From assembly GCF_024806835.1 (NCBI RefSeq), contig NZ_JANTYU010000007.1:124001-188000 (forward strand): 64,000 nucleotides of DNA, read 5' to 3'. How positions within the stretch are numbered: position 1 is the first letter of the stretch; the number at the start of each line of letters is the position of its first letter. This DNA comes from Xanthomonas sp. 3793 (GTDB lineage: Bacteria > Pseudomonadota > Gammaproteobacteria > Xanthomonadales > Xanthomonadaceae). Made by a program: the position numbers and the translations under genes. Below, one piece after another: positions 27,413 through 36,634 of the stretch. Below the pieces are notes generated by a model. It saw nothing but the letters and a program-made list of their open reading frames with translations, did no database searches and was not told the origin of the DNA.

Positions 27413-28009
27413 ATGAAGACTTCACTGCTGGCCCTCGGCCTCCTCGCAGCCCTGCCGTTTGCGGCCTCCGCTGCTGAAAACCTCTCTTACAACTTCGTCG
27501 AAGGCGACTACGTGCGCACCCCGACCGAAGGTCGCGATGCAGACGGTTGGGGCCTGAAGGCTTCGTATGCCGTTGCTCCGAACTTCCACGTGTTCGGTGA
27601 CTACAGCAAGCAGAACGCCGACGACAACGATAACGTGTTCGAAAGCTCCAACTCCGACTTCCAGCAGTGGGGCGTGGGTGTGGGCTACAACCACGAGATC
27701 GCCACCAGCACCGACTTCGTTGCGCGCGTTGCGTATCGCAAGCTGGACCTGGACACCCCGAACATCAGCTTCGACGGCTACAGCGTGGAAGCCGGCCTGC
27801 GTAACGCCTTCGGCGAACACTTCGAAGTCTATGCCCTGGCTGGCTACGAAGACTTCTCCAAGAAGCGCGGCATCGACATCGGCGACAACTTCTACGGCCG
27901 CCTTGGCGCCCAGGTGAAGTTGAACCAGAACTGGGGCATCAACGGCGACATCCGTATGGATGGCGACGGCAACAAGGAATGGTCGGTCGGCCCGCGCTTC
28001 AGCTGGTAA
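27413..28009 (+). CDS. ax21: Ax21 family outer-membrane beta-barrel protein
   Basis: 198 residues. A Sec signal peptide (MKTSLLALGLLAALPFAASA) is cleaved before AENLSYNFVEGDYVRTP, which is the Ax21 peptide formerly claimed to activate rice XA21; that claim was retracted and RaxX is now the accepted ligand. The rest alternates short beta strands with turns and ends VGPRFSW, a C-terminal aromatic signal for outer-membrane insertion. The protein is therefore a small barrel of the Ax21/OmpW-like type, exported in vesicles in several xanthomonads. The start is ATG 27413 since homologues begin MKxSLLALG. A strong terminator follows. Confidence 0.95.
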   Translation: MKTSLLALGLLAALPFAASAAENLSYNFVEGDYVRTPTEGRDADGWGLKASYAVAPNFHVFGDYSKQNADDNDNVFESSNSDFQQWGVGVGYNHEIATSTDFVARVAYRKLDLDTPNISFDGYSVEAGLRNAFGEHFEVYALAGYEDFSKKRGIDIGDNFYGRLGAQVKLNQNWGINGDIRMDGDGNKEWSVGPRFSW

Positions 28010-28056
28010 GCCGCACGTTTGACTGCAACGCGACTCTCTCTCCCGCGTTGCATTGG

Positions 28057-28090
28057 AAGCCCGGTCCCCCGACCGGGCTTCTTTCTTTTG
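28057..28090 (+). terminator. Rho-independent terminator of the Ax21 gene
   Basis: AAGCCCGGTC and GACCGGGCTT form a perfect ten-base stem with a CCCC loop, followed by CTTTCTTTT. Confidence 0.95.
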
Positions 28091-28210
28091 CGCGATCGGT
28101 CCGCAAAGCGCGTGCAGAAACGGCAGCAAGCCGATGCAACGGGTATGGCATTCGATAAGGCAATGCGCGTGAATGGCTGCAGCCGCCCTGCGGCGTGCGA
28201 TCATCGGCCA

Positions 28211-28243
28211 ACAAAAAGCCCGGCAATGCCGGGCTTTTTGTTG
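28211..28243 (-). terminator. Terminator downstream of gpsA (works in both directions)
   Basis: AACAAAAAGCCCGGC and GCCGGGCTTTTTGTT flank a short loop. The stem carries A-tracts on one side and T-tracts on the other, so it can stop gpsA from one side and Ax21 readthrough from the other. Confidence 0.93.
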
Positions 28244-28277
28244 ATGCCATGCAGCGCGCAAGCACGCCGCACGTCGA

Positions 28278-29303
28278 TCAGGTAAACAGGGTCTGCGGGT
28301 ACTCGGGCTTGCGCTCGCGGGCCAGCAGCCCCTTCAACCCGGCTTCCGGGGTGATCTCGCCATGCAGGACCGCGCGCACGGCGTTGGAGATCGGCAACTC
28401 GATGCCGTGATGCTCGGCCTGACGCATGACTTCATCGGCGGTCTGCACCGATTCCACCACCTGGCCGATCTCGCGGATCGCATCATTCAGGCTCTGTCCG
28501 CGTCCCAGCGCCAACCCAAGCCTGCGGTTGCGCGACAGATCGCCGGTGCAGGTGAGTACCAGATCGCCCAACCCGGCCAGGCCCATCAGGGTCTCCGGGC
28601 GCGCACCGATCACTGCGGCCAGACGCAGCATCTCGTTCAAGCCCCGCGTGATCAAACCGGCCCGCGCGTTGAGGCCAAGCTGCATGCCGTCGGCCACGCC
28701 GGTCGCCACCGCCAGCACGTTTTTCATTGCGCCACCGAGCTCGGCGCCGACCATGTCATCGCCGGTGTAGGCACGAAAGGTTGGGCCATGCATGGCATCG
28801 GCCACGACTTGCGCAAACGCCGCATCGTCGCCGTGTACGGTGATGGCAGTGGGCAAACCGAGCGTGACTTCCTTGGCGAACGACGGCCCGGTCACCACCG
28901 CCAGCGCAACCCCGGGGCCCAGCAGGTCACGCGCCACCTCATGCAGGAACCGCCCGGAACCGGGTTCGAAGCCCTTGGTTGCCCAGGCAACGCCAGCACC
29001 GGCCGGACGCAACGGAGCGATCAGGCGGATGGTTTCGGTAAATGCATGTGACGGCACCACGACCAGGATCCAGTCCGCATCGGCAACGGCGGCCTGCAGA
29101 TCGGTCGTGGCACGTAACGTCTCCGGCAGCGGAATGCCGGGCAGGTAACGCACGTTCTCGTGGGTGCGGTCGATGGCCTCCACCATCGCCGCATCGCGCC
29201 CCCAGAGCACGGTCGGGTGACCATGTCTGGCGAGGAGCGCGGCCAGAGCCGTGCCCCAGGAACCGGCGCCGAGAACGGCGATCTTGCGGGTCGAATCGCT
29301 CAT
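28278..29303 (-). CDS. gpsA: NAD(P)-dependent glycerol-3-phosphate dehydrogenase GpsA
   Basis: 341 residues. [17 protein letters not shown] is the Rossmann loop, [10 protein letters not shown] and [17 protein letters not shown] carry the catalytic Lys and ligand residues, and [17 protein letters not shown] and the conserved C-terminus follow. It makes sn-glycerol 3-phosphate for phospholipids in the cytoplasm. secB lies 15 bp upstream, a common arrangement in proteobacteria, so the two are translated from one message. The bidirectional terminator lies after the stop. Confidence 0.96.
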   Translation of the reverse strand: MSDSTRKIAVLGAGSWGTALAALLARHGHPTVLWGRDAAMVEAIDRTHENVRYLPGIPLPETLRATTDLQAAVADADWILVVVPSHAFTETIRLIAPLRPAGAGVAWATKGFEPGSGRFLHEVARDLLGPGVALAVVTGPSFAKEVTLGLPTAITVHGDDAAFAQVVADAMHGPTFRAYTGDDMVGAELGGAMKNVLAVATGVADGMQLGLNARAGLITRGLNEMLRLAAVIGARPETLMGLAGLGDLVLTCTGDLSRNRRLGLALGRGQSLNDAIREIGQVVESVQTADEVMRQAEHHGIELPISNAVRAVLHGEITPEAGLKGLLARERKPEYPQTLFT

Positions 29304-29318
29304 CGGCGCAGACAGTGC

Positions 29319-29834
29319 TTAGGCGTTGCCAGCCGGCTCGGAATCGGCCAGCGAGGTGCCTTCGCCCTGCGAACGCTGACGCAGGGTTTCGGCGTACAGG
29401 GCTTCGAAGTTGATCGGCTGCAGGTAGAACGGCGGGAAGCCGCCGGCCTGGATCAGGTCGCTGACCAGGGTGCGCACGTACGGGAACAGGATGTTCGGGC
29501 ACTGGGTGCCGAGCAGCACGTCGATTGCCTGCGGCTCCAGGCCGACCAGGCCGAACACGCCAGCCTGCTGCACTTCGGCCACGTAGGCGGTCTTGCCGCC
29601 GGCGGTGCAGGTCAGGGTCACGGCCAGCACGACTTCGAAGGCGTTGTCGTTGAGGCGCTGGACCTTCTGATTCAGGTTCAGCTGCAGCTCGGGCTGGTTG
29701 GCGTCGTTGAAGACAGCCGGTGCATTCGGCGATTCGAAAGACACGTCCTTGACGTAAATCTTTTCGATGGTGAAAGCGGGGCCAGCAGCGGCGTCGGCCG
29801 GCGCGGCGGCGCCGTTGAGGATTTCGTCGGACAT
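29319..29834 (-). CDS. secB: Protein-export chaperone SecB
   Basis: 171 residues. [19 protein letters not shown] starts the conserved core, followed by [24 protein letters not shown].. and [38 protein letters not shown], the SecB signature. Residues 1-20 (Ala-rich) and the last 20 are variable. It holds precursors unfolded for SecA. It comes after the rhodanese gene and before gpsA. Confidence 0.97.
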   Translation of the reverse strand: MSDEILNGAAAPADAAAGPAFTIEKIYVKDVSFESPNAPAVFNDANQPELQLNLNQKVQRLNDNAFEVVLAVTLTCTAGGKTAYVAEVQQAGVFGLVGLEPQAIDVLLGTQCPNILFPYVRTLVSDLIQAGGFPPFYLQPINFEALYAETLRQRSQGEGTSLADSEPAGNA

Positions 29835-29943
29835 TCCTAACTCCAGAAGCGGTTCGGTGGGTGCAGCGTTGAGTGATGCAGACGTGAAAACGCAAGTATC
29901 TCACGCAAGCAATGGGGGCTTGCGAGCTGCCGCACAAGGCGGA

Positions 29944-30378
29944 TCAGCGGCCCTTGATCAGTGGCAACTCGGCCATTTGCCAGGCGGCGATGCCACCTTC
30001 GAGCCAGTACACCTTCTCGAAGCCGGCTTTCTTCAGCGTCTTGGCCGCGCCTGCAGAGGTGGTGCCGCTACGGCAGACCACCACCACCGGCGATGCCTTG
30101 GCATTGGCGAGCAGCTTGCCGGCCGGGTCGAACTTGGCCAGGGCCACGTTGCGGCTGCCGGCGATATGGCCTTTTTCGAAATCGGCGGTGGGCGACAGAT
30201 CGATCACCAGCGCGTCTTCGCTGTTGATCAAACGGGTCAGCTCGGCCGGCTTGAGTGCGCGATACCCGCGGAACAGGCGCGCAACCTCGGTGACGATCAG
30301 GGCGATGGTCAGGCCCACCAGGGCCAGCGACAACATGGGGTTGCGGCCGACAAAGGCCTGCAGCTCTTCGAAATTCAC
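29944..30378 (-). CDS. Membrane-anchored rhodanese-like protein
   Basis: 144 residues. An N-terminal helix (MLSLALVGLTIALIVTEVARLF, 15-36) anchors a single rhodanese domain: LVIDLSPTADFEKGHIAGSRNVAL, then the catalytic loop VCRSGTTSAGAAKTLKKAG with Cys102, and VYWLEGGIAAWQMAELP. The family moves sulfane sulfur; the target is unknown. A rhodanese gene before secB is common in gammaproteobacteria (YibN type), and the position 110 bp upstream of secB fits. Confidence 0.92.
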   Translation of the reverse strand: MNFEELQAFVGRNPMLSLALVGLTIALIVTEVARLFRGYRALKPAELTRLINSEDALVIDLSPTADFEKGHIAGSRNVALAKFDPAGKLLANAKASPVVVVCRSGTTSAGAAKTLKKAGFEKVYWLEGGIAAWQMAELPLIKGR

Positions 30379-30454
30379 GGGGTCAGGGTCAGTCGAGCGG
30401 GCGGGAATTGTCGCACAGCTGGCGCACGCGACGGCCAGCCGGGCAGCGGCCGGG

Positions 30455-30877
30455 CTACTGACCCTTCCACAGATCGGGCAGGCCGCTGACCAGCCACCAG
30501 CGCTTCTGTTCGGGGTTCCAGTGCCAGATCTCGATGCTGCGCACCAGCCGTTCGGCCTGGGTATTGCGGTTGATCACGCGCAGTTCGACCTCCCGGCGCA
30601 GGTCGCCATTGGGATCTTCGCCCACGCGCACCTCGCGGTAGCCGGAGATCTGCACCTGCTCATAGCGCGAGCGTTCCAGGTCGCTGAGCGGATGGGCCTG
30701 GGCGTAGGTCGGTTCGACAAACCCCTGCGCGGCATCGAAATCGCTCCAGCGCACCGCCGCCGTATAGGCGGCCTGGGTGGTTTCCAGCGCACGCGCCTGG
30801 GCACGGCTGCCCGCAGTGGCCAGCCCGCTCAGCATCGCCAGCCCCAGCAGGACCATCGCCCCAATCAGTGCACGCAT
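30455..30877 (-). CDS. Exported hypothetical protein
   Basis: 140 residues. The signal peptide is MRALIGAMVLLGLAMLSGLATAGSR. The mature part is mixed alpha/beta: QAAYTAAVRWSDFDAAQGFVEPTYAQAHPLSDLERSRYEQVQISGYREVRVGEDPNG, then VELRVINRNTQAERLVRSIEIWHWNPEQKRWWLVSGLPDLW. The last two segments look like the NTF2/SnoaL sheet, but the match is not certain. I start at ATG 30877 because AAGGGGG lies seven bases upstream; an ATG six bases earlier would have almost no spacer. It lies between the thioesterase gene and the rhodanese in the same direction. Confidence 0.72.
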   Translation of the reverse strand: MRALIGAMVLLGLAMLSGLATAGSRAQARALETTQAAYTAAVRWSDFDAAQGFVEPTYAQAHPLSDLERSRYEQVQISGYREVRVGEDPNGDLRREVELRVINRNTQAERLVRSIEIWHWNPEQKRWWLVSGLPDLWKGQ

Positions 30878-30906
30878 GCGCATTCCCCCTTGATCCAGCC
30901 CGCATC

Positions 30907-31377
30907 CTACCGTTTTGGAAACGCCACGAAGCGCCCGCTCAACGTGGCCGCCGCCGCGCCCGACCCGAGTGCAATCTGCGCGCGCATGCCGATGCGCGCC
31001 TTGCCGCGCTGCCGGAAGGTCGCCAGAAAGGCATCCCAGCCACCCAACTCCGCGGGCTCGGCATCGGCCACCAGGTCTTCGTATACGGGCGCGACATAAC
31101 GCAGCTGGCTGTCGGCGACATACACGTCGGCTTCGTGGCCGGCCAGTTGCAGTTGCAGGGTCAGCCATCCCCAGCTGGCCAGCGTCATCAACGAGGCCAG
31201 GCTGCCGCCGAACGCATTGGCCTTGTCGTTGACGTTGGCCTGCAGCGGCGCGCGCAGGCGCAGCGCGCCATCGTGCAAGCCATCCACAGCAATGCCCATC
31301 GACAGCACCGGCGGCATGGCGATGAACTGCTGCTGCAGCGACTGCAGGGCGGAGACGAGCGTGCAAGAAGGAGTCAT
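30907..31377 (-). CDS. YiiD C-terminal-type thioesterase domain protein
   Basis: 156 residues from ATG 31377. The hotdog-fold signature is visible: VDGLHDGALRLRAPLQANVNDKANAFGGSLASLMTLASWGWLTLQL, where NDKANAFGGSLASL is the helix of the hotdog, followed by VADSQLRYVAPVYEDLVA and the C-terminal ATLSGRFVAF. This is the thioesterase domain found at the C-terminus of E. coli YiiD. The substrate is unknown. The frame is open to 31497, but the extra residues look non-coding. It begins a minus-strand run of five genes reaching gpsA. Confidence 0.8.
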   Translation of the reverse strand: MTPSCTLVSALQSLQQQFIAMPPVLSMGIAVDGLHDGALRLRAPLQANVNDKANAFGGSLASLMTLASWGWLTLQLQLAGHEADVYVADSQLRYVAPVYEDLVADAEPAELGGWDAFLATFRQRGKARIGMRAQIALGSGAAAATLSGRFVAFPKR

Positions 31378-31629
31378 CGACAATGGCTGGCTGACGGCGA
31401 AGGGCGGCATCATGCCGCAATGTCCGGCGAGCGTCTTGTGCATATGGATGACATGCGGTACCGCATGGTGAACGCGTGCAGCCTCGGGTGGTTGCACGGT
31501 GGGTGTTGCGTCGTCAAAACCGCAGATCCATAGGCATCAGCTGCCGCCGCATTGGCGCGCAGCGTCAGCGCGCCAATGCGCAGCTACAAGACCTGCGATC
31601 ACCACGGCGCCACCGTGTCGAGCGTGGTT

Positions 31630-32439
31630 TTACGGTGCGAACACGACCTTGCGATAGCCCTGCGCCACGCGCAACAGCGTGGTTGCCTTGGCCTTCCAGT
31701 GCGCGCTGCGTTGTTTCTGCGCGCGTGTCAGCGGCACATCGATGGTGCTGGTGAACACGATCTGCTCCGGCGCTGCGTGAAAGAACTTGTCCTGGATGCA
31801 GGCTGCCGGTGCCAGCTGATAGGTGGACAGCTGCTGCGCCACCGGCGATTCGTTCCAGCCAAACAAGAAGATATCGGCCATCGTGTGCCAGCGCGCGTCG
31901 GCGGCCAGTAACAGTCGCGCCGCCTCGCGGCTGATGATCAGCGCACCGGCGCAAACCGGCCAGCAATGTTGATAGGTCGATGGACGCACCAGGCGCAGCT
32001 GGCGCCCGGCGATGTCGGCGACCTTGGCATCGAGCTTGATCCGGTTGTAGGACGGTTCCAGGCGCACGACACTGCTGCCCGGCGGGAGCCAGTGGGTGCT
32101 GCGCAGCATTGCGGGCAGCGCATCGGACAGGTGCATGTCGTCTTCGAAGATGGCGGTGTAGGCATCGTCGGACTCGGCCGCGATGCGCCAGGCCGCCTGA
32201 TGACTGAGAAAGCAGCCGATGTTGGACGCGTTCCATTTGCGCGGGCCGGTGCTGAAGGCATCGCCGGAATTTTCCAGCGGACGCTCACGCACGAAGGCGG
32301 CGATCTGCTCAGGCGTGAGCGTGGCGCCATCGACTGCAGGAAGGCGCTCGAACGCAATCCCCAACGCCTGGAACCGCGCCGACATCGCCTGCAGGCGATC
32401 GCCGCTGCGCTGCATGTTGATGAGGTAGGACTTGATCAC
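31630..32439 (-). CDS. Glycosyltransferase family 25 (LPS-type) protein
   Basis: 269 residues beginning at GTG, with GGAG seven bases upstream. The start VIKSYLINMQRSGDRLQAM is the GT25 hallmark (SINL.R..dR). IFEDDMHLSD is a DxD-like metal-binding triad, preceded by GCFLSHQAAWR, also typical. GT25 members transfer galactose or other sugars to lipooligosaccharide or protein. The gene is alone, away from the main LPS cluster, so its acceptor cannot be named. Confidence 0.88.
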   Translation of the reverse strand: MIKSYLINMQRSGDRLQAMSARFQALGIAFERLPAVDGATLTPEQIAAFVRERPLENSGDAFSTGPRKWNASNIGCFLSHQAAWRIAAESDDAYTAIFEDDMHLSDALPAMLRSTHWLPPGSSVVRLEPSYNRIKLDAKVADIAGRQLRLVRPSTYQHCWPVCAGALIISREAARLLLAADARWHTMADIFLFGWNESPVAQQLSTYQLAPAACIQDKFFHAAPEQIVFTSTIDVPLTRAQKQRSAHWKAKATTLLRVAQGYRKVVFAP

Positions 32440-32793
32440 GGCGCCACTCCAGCTCGATTGTCGTGGCGGATCGTGGGCGGAGGCGGCAATCGGCACAGAC
32501 CCCAGCGCGAGGTTGTGGCCGCAGAAACGCAGGCATCCTGCTGAGCGGCACACAACGCAACACCAGGCGCGCGGATGAAGCGCGACGACCAGAGCGACTG
32601 CGTGGCCATCGGAGGGGCGCGACCAGGTGCCGGAATCGGCATGTACCGCGCTGACTTGCCGACTCCAGGGAGCCGTCGGCGCCCCTCTGGCAGCGGCGCG
32701 CCACTTCTGTGCAGGCCGGTCTAAATCCCCGTCCGCGCCAACACAGCACGCGATACCCACCCCCAGACGGCAACGCTCTCGCATAATCGCCAG
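32440..32793. other. 354-bp divergent intergenic region before hemD
   Basis: The region between the GT25 and hemD starts shows no coding signal and no repeat family found elsewhere in the window. It must hold the promoters of both genes. Confidence 0.45.
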
Positions 32794-33570
32794 ATGACCC
32801 GCCCTCCCCGGCTCGCCGATACATTGACCCTGCTCTCGCTCCGTCCCAGCGGCGAGCACGCGCCGTTGCGACGGGCGGTAGCGCGGCATGGCGGGCGGCT
32901 GCTGGCACTGTCGCCCTGGCGCCTGCAGACCAACGACACCATGCAGGCGCGCGCCGCCTTGCAGGGTGCGCTGGAGGCGCCCATCGCGGTGTTCACCAGC
33001 CCGGCGGCCGTGCGCGCCGCGCATCAGCTGCAGCCATTGCAGCAGCCGGCGCAGGCGCAGTGGGTGAGCGTGGGCGAGGGCACCGCGCGCGCGCTGCAGG
33101 CCTGTGGCATCGATGCGGTCGTGCGTCCTGCGCGCATGGACAGCGAAGGCCTGCTCGCATTGCCGCTGTTCGCGGCGCCGTTGCAAAGCGTCGGTCTGAT
33201 CACCGCGCCGGGTGGACGCGGCATGTTGGCGCCTGCCCTGGAACAACGCGGTGCGCGCATCCTGCGGGCGGATGTGTATCAACGCGTCCCGCTGCGTTTG
33301 CGCCCATCGGCGCTACACGCCTTGACCGACGCACTGCCGCGCAGCGTACTGGCCATGAGCAGTGCCGAGGCGCTGACGCTGGTGCTGCAGCAGTTGCCCG
33401 CAGGATTGAGCGAGGCAGTGCGGCAACGCCCGCTGGTCGCCTCCAGCGAACGCCTGTGCGACGCCGCGCATGCCGCAGGCTTCAGCCGGGTCGTCCGCGC
33501 CGCAGGTCCGTTGCCGGAACAGCTGGTTGCCGCTGCGGCAGCCATCGTGACGCCGTCGCGACCTTGCTGA
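32794..33570 (+). CDS. hemD: Uroporphyrinogen-III synthase HemD
   Basis: 258 residues. HemD sequences diverge widely, but the frame is consistent: LLSLRPSGEHAPLRRAVARHGGRLLALSPW at the start, IAVFTSPAAVRAA, WVSVGEGTARALQACGIDA, then LITAPGGRGMLAPALEQRGARILRADVYQRVPLRL and the second-domain VLAMSSAEALTLVLQQLP, PLVASSERLCDAAHAAGFSRVVRA. It closes and flips ring D of hydroxymethylbilane. The neighbours hemX and hemY support the call. Confidence 0.92.
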   Translation: MTRPPRLADTLTLLSLRPSGEHAPLRRAVARHGGRLLALSPWRLQTNDTMQARAALQGALEAPIAVFTSPAAVRAAHQLQPLQQPAQAQWVSVGEGTARALQACGIDAVVRPARMDSEGLLALPLFAAPLQSVGLITAPGGRGMLAPALEQRGARILRADVYQRVPLRLRPSALHALTDALPRSVLAMSSAEALTLVLQQLPAGLSEAVRQRPLVASSERLCDAAHAAGFSRVVRAAGPLPEQLVAAAAAIVTPSRPC

Positions 33571-33673
33571 ACTGCGAACCCAAGCACAGCTTGCGGCGCT
33601 CTGCCAGCGCACGCCATGCTGTGCCAGATGACTGCGGCGCCTGCGCCGGTCGTGACTGCCCGAGGATGTTCGA

Positions 33674-34651
33674 ATGACCGAAATGCCCGCACCCACGCGA
33701 CGGTTTCCCTGGGCCTTGCTGCTAGTGGTGCTGGCCGTTGCCGCTGTGGGCGTGGCGCTGTTTCTCGGCTGGCGTGCATGGCAGGGCTATCACCAGACGC
33801 AGTTGCAGGTAGCGCAGGCGCAGCAGCAGCGCTGGGACGGTACCCAGCAAATGCTGGAAACACTGCGACGCGATCAGCGCCTGGCCAACGAGCGCCTGCA
33901 GGACGCTGCGGCCACCAATCGCGTGCTGCGCGATGAAATGCTGGGCCTGGGCCAGCGCAGTGCCTTGCTCGAAGACACCGTGCAGAAGCTTGCCGACCCG
34001 AACCGGCATGGCGCACAGGCGCTGCGGCTGGACGAAGTGGAACTGCTGCTGCGGCTCGGCCAGCAGCGGCTGAGCATCGCCGGCGACGCCGATGGCGCCC
34101 GCCGCGCCTACGCGCTGGCCAACGCCGCACTCAATGGCATCGACGATCCGGGCTACCTCAATCTGCGCCAGGCACTGGTGCAGGAGCGCGATGCGCTGGA
34201 TCGCCTAGGCGCCGGTCCGCAGGCCCAGGTGGGTCAGGCGCTGGACCAGTTGGCCAGCGATCTGCAACGCCTGCCCGAACAGTCGGCGCAAGCGACCGAG
34301 GCGGCGCGGCCGTGGTGGCAGAAGGCGTTGGCACCGTTGGTGGACATCCGTCCCAGCCGTGGCGACGCCTTGCTGACTGCCGGCGACCGCCATGCCGCCA
34401 GCGATGCCTTGCAGATCGAAATCAGTCTCGCCCGCGCCGCCGCCGAACGCGGCGATCCGCAGGGCTTTGCACAATCGCTGCGCCGCGTGGACACCTGGAC
34501 CACACGGTTGTGGCCGGAATCGCCGCAACGCCGCCAGGTGCGCACGCGCCTGCGCACGCTGCAACAAGCGCCACTGCGTCCGCAATTGCCGGAACTGGGC
34601 ACCACCCTGCTGCAACTGCAGGCCATGCGTGAAGGGAGATCCACCCAATGA
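33674..34651 (+). CDS. hemX: HemX-like membrane protein (uroporphyrinogen-III C-methyltransferase-like, non-catalytic)
   Basis: 325 residues. A transmembrane helix near residues 13-33 (WALLLVVLAVAAVGVALFLGW) is followed by a coiled coil rich in Gln (QVAQAQQQRWDGTQQMLETLRRDQRLANERLQDAA). The C-terminal part (LRLDEVELLLRLGQQRLSIAGDADGARRAYALANAALN) is the conserved HemX segment. The family is labelled C-methyltransferase by old association, but no methyltransferase motif is present. GAGG lies eight bases upstream of ATG. It overlaps hemY by four bases. Confidence 0.92.
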   Translation: MTEMPAPTRRFPWALLLVVLAVAAVGVALFLGWRAWQGYHQTQLQVAQAQQQRWDGTQQMLETLRRDQRLANERLQDAAATNRVLRDEMLGLGQRSALLEDTVQKLADPNRHGAQALRLDEVELLLRLGQQRLSIAGDADGARRAYALANAALNGIDDPGYLNLRQALVQERDALDRLGAGPQAQVGQALDQLASDLQRLPEQSAQATEAARPWWQKALAPLVDIRPSRGDALLTAGDRHAASDALQIEISLARAAAERGDPQGFAQSLRRVDTWTTRLWPESPQRRQVRTRLRTLQQAPLRPQLPELGTTLLQLQAMREGRSTQ

Positions 34652-35913
34652 AAGTGCTGCGTACCGTCTTGATCCTGTTGGTTGCCGTGGCCCTGGGCGT
34701 GCTCGGTGCGCAGTGGCTGTCGCATCAGAACAGCTACGACCTGGGCAACGTGGTGGTCAGCGTGGGCGGCAACGACTATCGCGCCGCGATGCCGCAGGCA
34801 GTGCTGATCCTGATCATCGCGCTGTTGGTGCTGTGGTTGCTGTGGACGCTGATCAGCCTGCCGTTCCGCGTGTGGGGCAAGTACCGCCGCAAGAAGGGCC
34901 GTGCGCGCCTGATCGAAGGCCTGCGCGCCGCCGACCACGGCCAGTGGCAGCGCGCAGAGCGGCTGCTGGTCACTGCCAGCGAAGACGACGAAGTCAGCGG
35001 CATTGCACTCGCCAGCGCGGTGCGCGTGGCCGATGCACGCGGCGACGAGGCAGCAGCCAATGCGCTCGCACAGCAGTTGGCCGAGCGCGACCCCACAGCG
35101 CATGCGCTGTTGCAGGGTGAGCGGCATCTGGCGCGGCAACGCCCGGTCGAGGCGATCAATGCGCTCGATGCCGCCAACGCGCAGCCGCTGCCGGCACGCG
35201 GCCTGTTGCTGCGCACGCATGCGCTGACGCAGATCGGACGTGCCGACGAGGCCTACGGCCAGCTCGGCGCCTTGCGTCAGCAGGCGGTGCTCGCACCGGA
35301 GGCTTATAGCGCGCTGGAGGCCACGCTGGCCGAACAGACCCTGTTGCAGGCCGGCGATGCCAATGCGCTGGCCGAGCGTTGGGAAGCGCTGCCCAAGCCG
35401 CTGCGCACCTACCCGGCCGTGGTCGGTGCCTATGCGCAACGTGCCGCGGTGCTGCATTGGGACGATGCCGCCGTGCACAGTCTGGAACAGGCGCTGGATA
35501 CGCAGTGGGACGAATCGCTGGTGCGTCTGTACGGCGTGCTGCCGCTGGAAAAATACGATTCGCGCCGGGCCAGCGCGCAGCGCTGGCTGACCCAGTATCC
35601 GGACAGCCCCGGCCTGCTGTTGACGCTGGCACGTCTGGCTCGCCATCAGCAGCAGTGGTCGCAGGCCGAAGAGTTCCTGCACCGCGCGCTTGCCAACGGC
35701 GCCGGCAGCGAGGCCTGGGAAGAGTTGGGCCATGGATTTGCCGCCGCCGGCGACCTGCTCTCGGCGCAGCATTGCTATGCCAATGCGTTGCGTGCCGCCC
35801 GCGGTGAGCCGGTGCATGAGCCCATGCCGCAGCAGTCGTTGCGTGGGCCGTTGGTAGCGACAGGTTCGACACCGGTGTCCGACTCACTCGCGCAGGACGA
35901 TCGCATCCTGTAA
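34648..35913 (+). CDS. hemY: HemY-like protein (TPR membrane protein of heme biosynthesis operon)
   Basis: 421 residues. Two membrane helices at about 5-17 and 54-77 (AVLILIIALLVLWLLWTLISLPF) are followed by tetratricopeptide-like repeats across 95-400 (GLRAADHGQWQRAERLLVTASEDDEVSGIALASAVRVADARGDEAAANALAQQL, and further). KYRRKKGRARLIEGLRA is the conserved HemY N-terminal motif. It is not the protoporphyrinogen oxidase of Gram-positives that shares the name. It overlaps hemX by ATGA, indicating coupled translation. Confidence 0.92.
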   Translation: MKVLRTVLILLVAVALGVLGAQWLSHQNSYDLGNVVVSVGGNDYRAAMPQAVLILIIALLVLWLLWTLISLPFRVWGKYRRKKGRARLIEGLRAADHGQWQRAERLLVTASEDDEVSGIALASAVRVADARGDEAAANALAQQLAERDPTAHALLQGERHLARQRPVEAINALDAANAQPLPARGLLLRTHALTQIGRADEAYGQLGALRQQAVLAPEAYSALEATLAEQTLLQAGDANALAERWEALPKPLRTYPAVVGAYAQRAAVLHWDDAAVHSLEQALDTQWDESLVRLYGVLPLEKYDSRRASAQRWLTQYPDSPGLLLTLARLARHQQQWSQAEEFLHRALANGAGSEAWEELGHGFAAAGDLLSAQHCYANALRAARGEPVHEPMPQQSLRGPLVATGSTPVSDSLAQDDRIL

Positions 35914-35969
35914 TCGATGCGGCCCGTTCGACGTTGCAGCGGCGCCCACCCCAGGTGCGCCGCAGTGCA

Positions 35970-36512
35970 TCAGCGCTGGCGCGATACCTGCGGCGGTGGC
36001 GGCAGGTCGCTCAGGAAGGCATCGCAGGCGCCCAGATAGCGCGCCTGCGCATGGTCGACCTGGGTCGGCGATAACACGCGCGCGCCCAGCCGTCCGATCA
36101 GCAGCATCGCTGCCATCACGCCGGCACCGATCAGCCAGCAGAACTGGCTATCGATCGACAGCCCGCAGACCAGCAACGCCACTACCGATGCCATCGCCAC
36201 CGCGACATAGCGCACGCGGCGGCGCTCGTGTTGCGCGCACAAGGTAAGCACGTGCGCGCTGCGCTTGCGCAACGCAATGGCCAGGATCAGGTACGGCAAC
36301 ACGCCGAGCAGCAGCGCCGCGTAGATCACCGGGTGGTGCCAATGGAAGATGTAGCGACGCGGGGGCATGTCGGCCGGCACATTGCACTTGACGCACCGCG
36401 GCGGCAGATTGGCGCCCGCCGTACACACCAGCACATCGCCTTCGCGCCACACATCGCCCTGCGCCGGAGGCAGATAGAGCGTAGGCGGTTCGTGTGAATC
36501 AACGTTCGACAT
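35970..36512 (-). CDS. Hypothetical membrane protein with CxxC
   Basis: 180 residues. An N-terminal soluble part contains CVKCNVPA (Cys40, Cys43) and is followed by hydrophobic segments at about 58-80 and 101-140 (YAALLLGVLPYLILAIALR; VAVAMASVVALLVCGLSID; FCWLIGAGVMAAMLLIG). CAQHERRRVRY lies between helices. It resembles uncharacterised xanthomonad proteins of the form PRRYIFHWHHPVIY; no domain is identified. The stop lies 57 bp from the convergent hemY stop. Confidence 0.75.
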   Translation of the reverse strand: MSNVDSHEPPTLYLPPAQGDVWREGDVLVCTAGANLPPRCVKCNVPADMPPRRYIFHWHHPVIYAALLLGVLPYLILAIALRKRSAHVLTLCAQHERRRVRYVAVAMASVVALLVCGLSIDSQFCWLIGAGVMAAMLLIGRLGARVLSPTQVDHAQARYLGACDAFLSDLPPPPQVSRQR

Positions 36513-36532
36513 CCATGCGTCCTTGCAGGTTT

Positions 36533-36560
36533 GGGATTGGGGATTGGGGATTGGGGATTG
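36533..36560. repeat. Heptamer tract, three GGGGATT units plus partial ends
   Basis: GGGATT, then GGGGATT repeated three times, then GGTG, upstream of the membrane protein start. A reverse-oriented echo (CCCCAATCCC) lies at 36595-36615. Confidence 0.85.
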
Positions 36561-36634
36561 GTGAAATCAGGAGTCCGCGCCTGCTTTTGCGAATCCCCAA
36601 TCCCGAATGCCCAATCCCACGCTGCGCAGCAGCG

